From assembly GCA_030605745.1 (NCBI GenBank), contig JAUWHT010000138.1, forward strand, positions 1-13,477: a stretch of DNA of 13,477 bases. Direction: 5' to 3'. Under the pieces are notes generated by a model that saw only the letters and a program-made list of their open reading frames with translations, did no database searches and had not been told where the DNA came from. A program made the position numbers and the translations under genes. Shown here piece by piece: positions 5,412 through 12,278 of the stretch. Source of the stretch: Pirellulales bacterium. Its GTDB lineage: Bacteria > Planctomycetota > Planctomycetia > Pirellulales > Thermoguttaceae. Position 1 is the first letter of the stretch. Each line of letters starts with the position of its first letter.

Positions 5412-5921
5412 CTACCGTTTAGCCTCGCGGACCAGGTGGCCCAACTCCGGCAGAATGATCTTTTCAAGGGCCAGCCGCACGGCATGCGGGGAGCCGGGCA
5501 TGGTCAGCACCGCGGTCCGGCCGATCAGCCCGCCGGTGGCTCGGCTGAGCATCGCGGCGGGGCCAATCTGCTCGAAGCTGAGGCTGCGGAACAGCTCGCC
5601 GTAGCCCGGCAGCGGTTTGTCCAGCAACCCGGCGACCGTCTCGAACGTCTGATCGCGGCTGCTCAGGCCGGTGCCGCCGGTCATCAGGATCACGTCCACA
5701 TCCTGCCGGTCACGCAGGCCGAGGAGCAGTTTCCGCATGGGCTCCGGGGCGTCGGGAATGATCTCGCGAACCGGCACCCGGTGTCCGGCCGCCGAGAGCA
5801 GATCGACGGCCGTTTGGCCGGCTGAATCGGTCTTTAGTGTCCGGGTGTCGCTGACAGTGATCACGGCGCACCCAACCTGTTGGGGGGCGTCGTGTCGGTG
5901 TTGCTGGGGGACTCGGTTCAT
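5412..5921 (-). CDS. moaB: MoaB/MogA-type molybdopterin adenylyltransferase family protein
   Basis: A 169-residue protein, the usual length for MoaB/MogA. Visible signatures: VGCAVITVSDTRTLKTDSAGQ (18-38), DVILMTGGTGLSSRDQTFE with the MPT-binding GGTG loop, LPGYGELFRSLSFEQIGPAAMLSRATGG, and LTMPGSPHAVRLALEKIILPELGHLV. Known: this family binds molybdopterin and activates it by adenylylation before metal insertion, in the cytoplasm. MoaB and MogA cannot be told apart with certainty here; the length and lack of extra domains favour MoaB. No other molybdenum-cofactor gene is in the window. The start has no visible Shine-Dalgarno, and a short-word repeat begins 9 nt upstream of it. The stop is followed within 8 nt by another repeat. 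Confidence 0.9.
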   Translation of the reverse strand: MNRVPQQHRHDAPQQVGCAVITVSDTRTLKTDSAGQTAVDLLSAAGHRVPVREIIPDAPEPMRKLLLGLRDRQDVDVILMTGGTGLSSRDQTFETVAGLLDKPLPGYGELFRSLSFEQIGPAAMLSRATGGLIGRTAVLTMPGSPHAVRLALEKIILPELGHLVREAKR

Positions 5922-5930
5922 GGGATTAGA

Positions 5931-5969
5931 ATTGCAAATTGAAAATTGTTAATTGCAAATTGAAAATTG
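5931..5969. repeat. ATTGCAAATTGAAAATTG direct repeat, two copies
   Basis: The 18-bp word attgcaaattgaaaattg occurs at 5931-5948 and 5952-5969, between the divergent MoaB and HEAT-repeat genes. A third exact copy lies just past the HEAT gene (7220-7237). Confidence 0.9.
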
Positions 5970-5970
5970 A

Positions 5971-6007
5971 TTGTCCAACTACCGAGTCTGCCTGTATACT
6001 ATATACT
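5971..6007 (+). promoter_or_regulatory. Candidate sigma-70-like promoter for the HEAT-repeat gene
   Basis: TTGTCC (5971-5976) and TATACT (5995-6000) are 18 nt apart; a second TATACT lies at 6002-6007. It points into the only plus-strand gene. An AAGGAG follows at 6013-6018, but it is too far from the ATG (about 75 nt) to serve it now, because a 56-bp palindromic element lies in between. Confidence 0.4.
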
Positions 6008-6035
6008 AGAAATAAGGAGCGGTTTGGACAATTGG

Positions 6036-6091
6036 GTTTAGCCCCGGCGTCCACGCCGGGAAACGGCGCCGCGTAGACGCGGCGGCTAAAC
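6036..6091. repeat. 56-bp GTTTAGCC palindromic element, copy 1
   Basis: The ends gtttagcc and ggctaaac are inverted. Inside lie two hairpins, cccggcgtccacgccggg and ccgcgtagacgcgg, so the element can fold as a three-way junction. It ends 2 nt before the ATG of the HEAT-repeat gene. The second copy, near 11080, is inverted and 12 bp longer. Confidence 0.9.
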
Positions 6092-6093
6092 AA

Positions 6094-7215
6094 ATGACCA
6101 TGAAACGGTTTGCAATTGGTCTGATCGTTGCGGTTGTGTTGCCGGCGGCAATCTGTCGCACGGCCGCCGGCGGCCAGGTTACGCTCGACAAATCGCAGGT
6201 TAAGAAGGTCTTCAACACTCAACCCGATAAACTTCAGTACGAGAAAATCCGCCCCCGATATCCCGACACGGTCGAAGGCCAATGGGCATTGGCCGAGTGG
6301 TGTCGCGAGCGGCGGCTGCTGACGCAGCGCGAGACGCATTTGAAGCGGATCATCGAACTGGAGCCCGATCACGCGCAGGCCCGCCGGGCGCTGGGTTACA
6401 GCCAGATCGACGGGCGCTGGGTGACGCGGAAGCAGGTGATGATCGAGCGGGGCTACAAGTTCTACAAGGGTCGCTGGCGGACTTCGCAAGAGATCGAACT
6501 GATGGAGAATAAGCGGAAGGTTGAGAGCGCCCGGAAGGAGTGGGCCCAGAAGCTGAAACGCTGGCGGAACTGGCTGACCGGCGAGCGTGCCGCCCAGGGA
6601 CGAGCCAATATTCTGGCCATCGAGGACCCCTATGCCGTGGAGGCGCTGACCCGGAATCTGACAGGCGACCGGCTGCCGCAGGCCCGGCTATTGTACATCG
6701 AGGCGTTGGCCAAGATCGGCACGGCCGAGGCCGCCAAGACCCTGGCCACTTGCTCGCTGGAGGACCCGGTCGAAGAGGTGCGGCTGACCTGCCTGGACCA
6801 CTTGCAGCAGGAGAGGAATCCGGACGTGGTCGCCTACTACGTGGGCAAGCTGCGCGACAAGGACAACCGCGTAGTCAATCTGGCGGCGGTGGGCCTAAGC
6901 CGCATGAAAGATCCCTCGGCAGTCCGCCCGCTGATCGACGCGCTGGTGACGACCCACAAGTACAAGGTCAACAATCGCGGGGGCCCGGGGAGCGTAACGA
7001 CGACTTTCGGCACGGGTCCGGGCGGGTCGGGGGCCCCGGGAGGGCTTTCAGTAGGCGGCGGACCCAAGATTATCATCCGCCAGCTTGCTAACCAACCGGT
7101 GCTCGATGCCCTGGTGGCGCTCAGTGGACAGAACTTCAATTTCGACCGCCGGGCCTGGAAGTGCTGGTACGCCTCGCAGAAAAGGCGCGACACACTGGAC
7201 GCCCGGCGAGATTAG
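6094..7215 (+). CDS. Secreted HEAT-repeat protein with TPR-like N-terminal region
   Basis: A 373-residue protein and the only plus-strand gene. It begins MTMKRFAIG; the second Met (ATG 6100) is as plausible a start, since MKRFAIGLIVAVVLPAAICRTAAGG is a standard signal peptide. No Shine-Dalgarno precedes either. After cleavage comes an N-terminal helical region with a TPR-like pair (EGQWALAEWCRERRLL...HLKRIIELEPDHAQARRALGY, about 60-102) and a conserved block DGRWVTRKQVM. Helical HEAT-type repeats then run about 165-295 (LPQARLLYIEALAKIGTAEAAKTLA, RVVNLAAVGLSRMKDPSAVRPLIDAL). A Gly-rich linker (about 300-325) and a C-terminal Trp-rich end (FDRRAWKCWYASQ) close it. I recognise the architecture as a common planctomycete secreted family without a known reaction; a scaffold or protein-binding role is inferred. 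Short direct repeats flank the gene on both sides. Confidence 0.85.
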   Translation: MTMKRFAIGLIVAVVLPAAICRTAAGGQVTLDKSQVKKVFNTQPDKLQYEKIRPRYPDTVEGQWALAEWCRERRLLTQRETHLKRIIELEPDHAQARRALGYSQIDGRWVTRKQVMIERGYKFYKGRWRTSQEIELMENKRKVESARKEWAQKLKRWRNWLTGERAAQGRANILAIEDPYAVEALTRNLTGDRLPQARLLYIEALAKIGTAEAAKTLATCSLEDPVEEVRLTCLDHLQQERNPDVVAYYVGKLRDKDNRVVNLAAVGLSRMKDPSAVRPLIDALVTTHKYKVNNRGGPGSVTTTFGTGPGGSGAPGGLSVGGGPKIIIRQLANQPVLDALVALSGQNFNFDRRAWKCWYASQKRRDTLDARRD

Positions 7216-7219
7216 GGAC

Positions 7220-7256
7220 ATTGCAAATTGAAAATTGAGAATTGCAAATTTCAAAT
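7220..7256. repeat. ATTGCAAATTGAAAATTG word with inverted partner between convergent genes
   Basis: One exact copy of the 18-bp word (7220-7237), then a partly inverted unit (attgcaaatttcaaattgc). It fills the 35 nt between the convergent HEAT-repeat and membrane-protein genes and contains the stop (7251-7253) of the latter. Confidence 0.88.
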
Positions 7257-8540
7257 TGCCCGGCGGAACCGCAGTTCGCCTACTGCGCTTATTGCCACGC
7301 GATCTTCCAGGTTGGGGCGAAAGATGGTCAACAGCAGCAGCGGCAGATACCAGCCCATGTAGATTCCACCACAATTGGCGTGCCAGAACTGGGTGGCCAG
7401 CATCACCGCGGCCGAACAACTCAGCAGCGTGCCCAGGTTCTTCTGGGCCGGCCATAGCGCCAGGCTGCCGCACAGGGCGATAAACGCCGCCAGCACCGGG
7501 ATGCGAAACGCCGGCTCGTGGTACTCCCAGAAACCGGCCAGGTTGCCCGGTAAAAGACTGGTCCAAACGAACATCTGCCGCAGTTGAACCAGAAACGACT
7601 CCAGGCTGCCGGACGTGAACACCAGCGAGGCAACCAGCAGCGCCAGCGCTGCGATCACCCCGAAGCTAAAACGGATCAGCCCACGCCTCCAGTAGAATCC
7701 GCACCAAAGCGGCAATAGGAACAACGGATAAGTAATCACCCCGGCGGCCAGACCCAGCAAGATGCCGGCGATCACCGGCCGGCGATAGGCGGCCACCGTC
7801 CAGACCAACAGCGCAGCCGGAACCACGTGGTCGACCTGCGCCGTCAATTGGGCCGTGTACGGCAACAGCAAGTACAACGTAGCAGCCGCCATGCCAGTTT
7901 CGATGTTATCGAAGTGCCGGTACCCGATCAGCACCATCCCGATCACCAGGGCCAGGTGCGCCAGGATGGCCGTGGTCTGTGCGGTTGCCCGCTGGACCCG
8001 GGCTTGGCGCAACTGCGTCGGGTGGTCCACGTCGGCCGGTACAATGGCCTCGTTGGCAAAGCTGGCCAATAGATAGAACAACGGATAGCCGGGCCCGTGC
8101 TGCGCCAGGTCGCTCTTCTCTACCGGCGCTTCTTGCCTGGCCTTGATCCGTTCCGCCTGCCGGACGCCGACCAGGTCACTTTCGGTTAGCTTTCCGGTGA
8201 TCACGTTGGCCATCAAGAACATCAACAGCGCCGCGCCGGTGAACGTCAGCCCGCCGGCCGAAAGGTTGGGTTCCAACAGCGGGCGGCGGACCATTACCGG
8301 ATCCATCAGCAACCGGACCAGGAAGAACCCACTGACCGCGAACAACCATACGTAGCCCAACTGCTGAAGCCCGTGTGTTACCAACAGCAACCCGGGTGAA
8401 AACGCAATCAGCCCGATCAGGTCCAGGTTCCGCACGCTCCAGAACCGGCGGAACTTGAAATAGATCCCGATCGTCATCAACGACGACACATACACCCAGG
8501 TCGTCGGCTGCATCTGGTATTCAAACAGGATATCTTGCAT
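7251..8540 (-). CDS. Polytopic membrane protein, function unknown
   Basis: A 429-residue protein if read from ATG 8540, which has a TAGGTG Shine-Dalgarno about 6 nt upstream; a TTG 18 nt earlier is less likely. About 10-12 hydrophobic segments are visible: WVYVSSLMTIGIYF, LIAFSPGLLLV, GGLTFTGAALLMFLMAN, ILAHLALVIGMVLIGY, AAATLYLLLPYT, AGILLGLAAGVITYPLFLLP, FGVIAALALLVASLVF and others. A loop of about 70 residues lies between the early and late membrane segments (KLTESDLVG...AQHGPGYPLFYLLASFANEAIVPADVDH). The GPGYPLFYLLASF and later Asp/His residues recall GT-C-type (ArnT/DUF2029-like) glycosyltransferases, but no diagnostic motif lets me assert it. The last residues and stop (RRAI-stop) lie in a short-word repeat. 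It is downstream of the symporter cluster, separated by a palindromic element. Confidence 0.72.
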   Translation of the reverse strand: MQDILFEYQMQPTTWVYVSSLMTIGIYFKFRRFWSVRNLDLIGLIAFSPGLLLVTHGLQQLGYVWLFAVSGFFLVRLLMDPVMVRRPLLEPNLSAGGLTFTGAALLMFLMANVITGKLTESDLVGVRQAERIKARQEAPVEKSDLAQHGPGYPLFYLLASFANEAIVPADVDHPTQLRQARVQRATAQTTAILAHLALVIGMVLIGYRHFDNIETGMAAATLYLLLPYTAQLTAQVDHVVPAALLVWTVAAYRRPVIAGILLGLAAGVITYPLFLLPLWCGFYWRRGLIRFSFGVIAALALLVASLVFTSGSLESFLVQLRQMFVWTSLLPGNLAGFWEYHEPAFRIPVLAAFIALCGSLALWPAQKNLGTLLSCSAAVMLATQFWHANCGGIYMGWYLPLLLLTIFRPNLEDRVAISAVGELRFRRAI

Positions 8541-8566
8541 AGTGCACCTATTCTTCAATTTCCAGC

Positions 8567-8646
8567 GGGTGTGACACGCCCTGAGCGCCGCGAAGGGCGT
8601 GGATTACCGAATCCCCACGCCCTTCGTTCCTCAGGGCGTGCCACCC
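8567..8646. repeat. Palindromic CACGCCCTGAG/CGAAGGGCGTGG element
   Basis: The left arm (8567-8602) and right arm (8615-8646) pair imperfectly: cacgccctgag and cgaagggcgtgg match exactly, with a short mismatch between them. The right arm encodes the last residues (GGTP) and the stop of the small membrane protein. I recognise this as a dispersed planctomycete-type palindrome. It may also act as a transcript-end hairpin. Confidence 0.82.
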
Positions 8647-8846
8647 AATTTGCTTAGCTTAGTGGCGCGACCAACGGTCGCGGCTTTGTGGCTCTCGGAA
8701 ATACGCTTGAAGAGGCGTTTGATGTCGAAGTACCCACCGATGGTAACCCAAACGGCCATTCCGCCGAACAGGGCCAACGCGCCGATCAGCAGGGCCTTCC
8801 ACAGGTAGATCCAGAACAACAACGGCAGATAGTATGAGAATATCAT
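8631..8846 (-). CDS. Small membrane protein, probable symporter accessory subunit
   Basis: A 71-residue protein. The N-terminal half is hydrophobic (FSYYLPLLFWIYLWKALLIGAL and LALFGGMAVWVTIGGYF), which gives two possible membrane helices; a short basic cytoplasmic-type tail (DIKRLFKRISESHK) follows. The gene starts 8 nt after the symporter stop, and its Shine-Dalgarno (GAGAGGGG) overlaps that stop, so translation is coupled. Known: several SSS transporters have tiny membrane partners encoded beside them (for example PanF with YhdT, ActP with YjcH). Inferred: this is such a partner. The C-terminal LGGTP and stop come from the inserted palindromic element, so the native C-terminus may have differed. 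Confidence 0.75.
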   Translation of the reverse strand: MIFSYYLPLLFWIYLWKALLIGALALFGGMAVWVTIGGYFDIKRLFKRISESHKAATVGRATKLSKLGGTP

Positions 8847-8854
8847 GGCCCCTC

Positions 8855-10408
8855 TCAGGTGGTTTGGGGTGACTCGGAAGGTTTTCTCCTCTTGTCTGGA
8901 ACCAGCAGAGAGCCGGCAACCATCGCGACGATGGTCACGGCAATGCTGAACAGGCCGACCCGGGCACTGGATATCTTGATGCCGACCAGATCCTGAACGG
9001 GCCCAAGCCCGAAAACCGCGCTACTGCCCGCCAGAAGCGCCAAGAACGCGCCGGTCGAGCTGGCCCGCTTCCAATACAGACCTCCCAGCAGCAGGGCGAA
9101 CGCACCGGTAAAATAGATCGCTCCGGTTACCGCCATGTAGTCCCAGATGTCGTCCTCTCCCTTGTAGAGCAGCCCCCAGTAAAGGACGTACAGGCCGATG
9201 ACCACGATCAGGACCCGGGTGAGCAGGATTCTGGCTTTTGCGCTGAGCCGGTCGCCCAGCAGCGGCGCGATCACGTCCTGCGTGAGCACGGAACTCCAGC
9301 ACAGCAAGTAGCTGTCGTGCGTGGACATGAACGCTGCGATCATCCCGGCGGAAATGATCCCGATGATACCCACTGGTAGAATTCGGCCCAGGAAGATCGG
9401 CATTGCGTAAAGATTATCGAAGGGCTCTACGCCTTCAGCGGTGGGAAAGAACAGTCCTTGGAGTTGCGGGTCCCGCGTCATGATGAACACGAAGGCGCAA
9501 AGACCCAAGAAATAGGGAATCAGGAAGCGGATGAGAAAGGAAACGGAGACCCACATGTACTGTTTCTTGACGGTTTGAGGGCTTTCGGCGGCCAGTGCGC
9601 GGGCAACCGCCGTCGGCCAGATACCGCAACTGACCAAGCCCAAGAAACCCATCCACACGATATACTCGATGCCGAATTCGCCTCCCGCCACCGTCGGGTC
9701 AAATCCCTCCCGCCCCATTTCCGCTTGGATGGTAGAAAAGATGTGCGTCCAGCCCAGACTACGGATAGCCAGGAAAGTTGTCAGCAACAATCCAAAGGAA
9801 AGCACGACGAATTGGAGATAATCGGCAATCACCACCGAGATCATGCCACCCAGGCAGGTGTATATCAGCACCAGCGATAGCAGGAAGATCATCACCGCCG
9901 GCAAGGCCCAGCTTTGGGCGGACAGCCCGGTGATACCCACCAGGAACATCGAGCCGACCTTCAGGAACAGCCCCATGTTCAGAATGCCGCCAAAGGCCAT
10001 CATTATGCCGCCGAGGATGCGGGTTTTCCGGCCGAAACGGCGGTCGTAGAACTCGGGGATGGTCATCACTTTCATCGCCCGCAGGCGGTAGACCAGAAAG
10101 CCGGTCGCACCCACTATGAACGTGACGACGCCGGCCGCCAGAGCAATGTGGAAGGCGGCAAACCCGCCCACAAAACCCTTCTGCGCACTGTACATGACCG
10201 TGATCAGCCCCAACTCGGTCCCGGTCATGGTGGCTATGCCCAGGCAAAGGCCGAGCGAATGCCCGGCGCAGACGAAGTCGTGCATGTTGACGATGTACTT
10301 ACGCACTATCAGGCCGATGACCACCGAGATCATCGGATAGCAGATCACGATCACCCAGTCGATCGCCGAGAAATTGGTTTGGCTCAGTGCTTCGGCAGCA
10401 GTTTCCAT
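8855..10408 (-). CDS. Sodium:solute symporter (SSS family)
   Basis: A 517-residue protein, normal for the SSS family. ATG 10408 is chosen because GGGGAG lies about 10 nt upstream; an in-frame GTG 21 nt earlier has no such site. Thirteen or so membrane segments can be traced, from DWVIVICYPMISVVIGLIV through FHIALAAGVVTFIVGATGFLVY and the last near FSIAVTIVAMVAGSLLV. The RLRAMKVMTIPEFYDRRFGRKTR loop and the LVLIYTCLGGMISVVIADYLQFVV segment are characteristic SSS features. Known: the family imports sugars, inositols, amino acids, vitamins or carboxylates with Na+. The substrate cannot be read from the sequence. The neighbouring Gfo/Idh dehydrogenase and UroD-like genes suggest a sugar- or polyol-like compound (inference). 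It is co-directional with the broken UroD-like gene (33 nt) and overlaps signals with the small protein. Confidence 0.92.
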   Translation of the reverse strand: METAAEALSQTNFSAIDWVIVICYPMISVVIGLIVRKYIVNMHDFVCAGHSLGLCLGIATMTGTELGLITVMYSAQKGFVGGFAAFHIALAAGVVTFIVGATGFLVYRLRAMKVMTIPEFYDRRFGRKTRILGGIMMAFGGILNMGLFLKVGSMFLVGITGLSAQSWALPAVMIFLLSLVLIYTCLGGMISVVIADYLQFVVLSFGLLLTTFLAIRSLGWTHIFSTIQAEMGREGFDPTVAGGEFGIEYIVWMGFLGLVSCGIWPTAVARALAAESPQTVKKQYMWVSVSFLIRFLIPYFLGLCAFVFIMTRDPQLQGLFFPTAEGVEPFDNLYAMPIFLGRILPVGIIGIISAGMIAAFMSTHDSYLLCWSSVLTQDVIAPLLGDRLSAKARILLTRVLIVVIGLYVLYWGLLYKGEDDIWDYMAVTGAIYFTGAFALLLGGLYWKRASSTGAFLALLAGSSAVFGLGPVQDLVGIKISSARVGLFSIAVTIVAMVAGSLLVPDKRRKPSESPQTT

Positions 10409-10441
10409 GAGCGAGTTCTCCCCGGTCACTCAAACCAGCAA

Positions 10442-11026
10442 CTATACACGGTATTTGCGAACCTTCTCCATGCAGCGGTTTGCTGCATCGACGTCCGGCA
10501 CCCCCTACACCTTGTAGAATATCCCGCCCGGAAGGTCGTGCTCATCCAGTCGTTGCGTGAAGGGTTCAAAATCGACGTGCACGACCAGCGGCACGTCGGC
10601 CGCGCGGGTTCTTAGTTCATGTCGGATATCGAACGCCAGCGAGTCGAACTGCGACCAATCGTCCAAAAGCGGCGCGACCATCGATGAGATCCACCCGTTC
10701 TCCGGATGCGCCATAAACTGCACATCGCCGCCGAGCAGCCCTCCATACAGCCCCTGGTCGAATTCGCTCAGATATGCGACCGGGACCGAGTCGTCCTCGA
10801 CCGCCGCACGTTCGCCGAACAGCCGGTCCCAGAAGTCGATCCGAGCGGCCGGGTCGGGATAGTCGCAATATCCTTCCGCGTACTGCTGCTGGAACTCGGC
10901 CAGGGCTGCACTGGGAACTTCCATCGCAGCAAAGATGCGGTCCCCGGCACGCCGCTCGTAAAGCGAGCGAAGCCTGTCGAGGACTTCATCAACGCCGGGT
11001 TTGTAGGCAATCATAGTCATTGGCAC
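10442..11026 (-). pseudogene. UroD/MtaA-family gene with internal deletion and premature TAG
   Basis: From the 5' end it reads as a normal UroD-like N-terminus: YKPGVDEVLDRLRSLYERRAGD, YCDYPDPAARIDFWDRLFGE, then VAYLSEFDQGLYGGLLGGDVQFM and GWISSMVAPLLDDWSQFDSLAFD. It then jumps to what I recognise as the family's extreme C-terminus: IRHELRTRAADVPLVVHVDF and LPGGIFYKV. A TAG (10505-10507) follows, and the frame continues GVPDVDAANRCMEKVRKYRV to a TAG at 10442-10444. Relatives run straight through with Ser at that position. So about half of the gene, including the metal-ligand region, is missing and the end is also interrupted. The open part alone is 173 codons; GTG 11026 or ATG 11020 would start it. 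It lies between an intact UroD-like gene and the symporter. A short functional protein is possible but unlikely. Confidence 0.75.
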
Positions 11027-11046
11027 GTGCAGAGTATGTTATCATA

Positions 11047-11114
11047 GTTTAGCCGCCGCGTCTACGCGGCGCAGTTTCCCGGCGAGTTTCCCGGCGTGGA
11101 CGTCGGGACTAAAC
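11047..11114. repeat. GTTTAGCC palindromic element, copy 2 (68 bp)
   Basis: This is the reverse orientation of the 56-bp element at 6036-6091, nearly identical apart from four substitutions and a 12-bp tandem duplication (agtttcccggcg at 11073-11084 and again 11085-11096). Its right end supplies the last Val codon and the TAG stop of the UroD-like gene. Confidence 0.9.
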
Positions 11115-12170
11115 CTTGTGGATCGTCTCGTACATGGCCACTATGTTCTCGGTCGGAGTGACCGGTTGGATGTTGTGGCAGGGGCCACAAATCCACCGGG
11201 CGTCCGCGTAAATCTCGACGCTCTCGCGCACTTCCGCAACCACGTCCTCGACGGTGCCGAACGCCAGCGTCTGCTGGTTGTCGATCGACCCGTGAAAGAT
11301 GATCCGGTCGCCGAACTCGGCCACCAGTGCTTCGCGCTCCATGCCCGGGCAACGCCATTGGATCGGGTCGAGTATCTCGATGCCCACCCGGTCGATCAGG
11401 TCGGGCAGAAAGATACGTGCCGCCCCGTCGGTGTGGTACATCACGTGGATGCCGAAGGAGCGGGCCAACTCGGCCATCTTGATCTGGTTTGGCAGCAGGA
11501 ATCGGCGGTACATCGGCAGGCTGATAAGCGGACCGGTCTGGGCCCCCAGGTCCTCGGCCACCCAGGTCAAGTCGATCCGGGCTCCGCTCTTGACGCCACT
11601 GCCCGCCTCGAAAATCCGGCGGTGGTGCTCGTAGTAGAAGTCGAAGATGTGTCCCAGGATCGCGTCGGCCAATTCCGGCCGTAGCGCCAGGTCCTCAAAT
11701 GCCGCTTCCAGCCCCCGCAGGTAACCGTACAGCAGAAACGGCTCGTAGCAGCCGGCGTGGATCGGACGATACCCGTCGTCCGCTTCCAGGGCCCGGCTGA
11801 TGACACTGTAATCGAAGTCGTCTGGGTCGGGCCAGTGATGGGCATGGATCTGCTCCACGCTCTCGACCTGCGCCAAAGGCTTCAGTTCCGGCTCGTCATA
11901 GGTACCCGTGCCATAATCGACCAACCGGAACCGCACTCCCCACATGTCGGCCTCGGGATCCTTGCAATCGTCCGGTCGCTGCCACCGCGGCTCGACGAAC
12001 CTGCGGCAGTCGATGTGCAGCCTGCGCCATAGCGCCTCTTCATTGTTGCAGTCCAGGTCCCGCAGCAATCGGGTGGTCACCTCGTCGGTGGCCTGGTAAT
12101 CGGTCGGAATCCGGTCGGCGGATTTGCCTTCAAGCAAGGCTAGCCAGCGCTGGCGGGGGGTCATTTCCAT
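11109..12170 (-). CDS. Uroporphyrinogen decarboxylase/MtaA-like family protein
   Basis: A 353-residue protein, the normal family length. It opens MEMTPRQRWLALLEGKSADRIPTDY, the usual UroD-like start (mTpreRwlalL...DRiP). Later come the barrel strands GCYEPFLLYGYLRG, IDLTWVAEDLGAQTGPLISLPMYRRF, IHVMYHTDGA (His246, Asp248), GIEILDPIQW, FHGSIDNQQTL and WICGPCHNIQPVTPTENIVAMYE (Cys331). The HxD and late Cys fit the zinc-ligand positions of methylcobamide:CoM methyltransferase-type (MtaA/CmuA) relatives, not the true haem enzyme. Known: such proteins transfer methyl groups or decarboxylate; most planctomycete copies have no tested reaction. It is downstream of the Gfo/Idh gene in the same direction. 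The start lacks a clear Shine-Dalgarno (ATG 12164 is an alternative). A palindromic element supplies its stop. Confidence 0.85.
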   Translation of the reverse strand: MEMTPRQRWLALLEGKSADRIPTDYQATDEVTTRLLRDLDCNNEEALWRRLHIDCRRFVEPRWQRPDDCKDPEADMWGVRFRLVDYGTGTYDEPELKPLAQVESVEQIHAHHWPDPDDFDYSVISRALEADDGYRPIHAGCYEPFLLYGYLRGLEAAFEDLALRPELADAILGHIFDFYYEHHRRIFEAGSGVKSGARIDLTWVAEDLGAQTGPLISLPMYRRFLLPNQIKMAELARSFGIHVMYHTDGAARIFLPDLIDRVGIEILDPIQWRCPGMEREALVAEFGDRIIFHGSIDNQQTLAFGTVEDVVAEVRESVEIYADARWICGPCHNIQPVTPTENIVAMYETIHKV

Positions 12171-12177
12171 GGCAGAT

Positions 12178-12276
12178 ATTAGGGTTCAGGGTTCAGGGTT
12201 CAGGATCCAGGGTTCAGGGTTCAGGATTTTGCTTCCAACCGCATTCGATTTCACACCAAAATCCTGAACCCTAATT
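12178..12276. repeat. GGGTTCA short-word array with inverted partner
   Basis: Five to six tandem gggttca units (12178-12226, variants ggatcca and ggattt) face one inverted unit. The 14-bp segment gggttcaggatttt (12217-12230) pairs exactly with aaaatcctgaaccc (12258-12271) across a 27-nt loop. It fills the space between the UroD-like start and the dehydrogenase stop. The guanine triplets on the plus strand could form a G-quadruplex. There is no T-run, so it is not a canonical terminator. Confidence 0.88.
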
Positions 12277-12278
12277 AC

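Noticed and set aside
5045..5485. 146-codon minus-strand frame upstream of the methyltransferase
   Set aside because: It is out of frame with the small helical ORF and runs through the inverted word repeat and the MoaB C-terminus; no support.
10442..10507. In-frame TAG as a pyrrolysine or selenocysteine-like recoding site, since UroD relatives work with methyltransferases
   Set aside because: The same frame also lacks the middle half of the protein. A second lesion makes decay the simpler reading, and no pyrrolysine genes are in the window.
11118..11684. 188-codon plus-strand frame opposite the UroD-like gene
   Set aside because: Antisense shadow; the opposite strand carries family motifs throughout.
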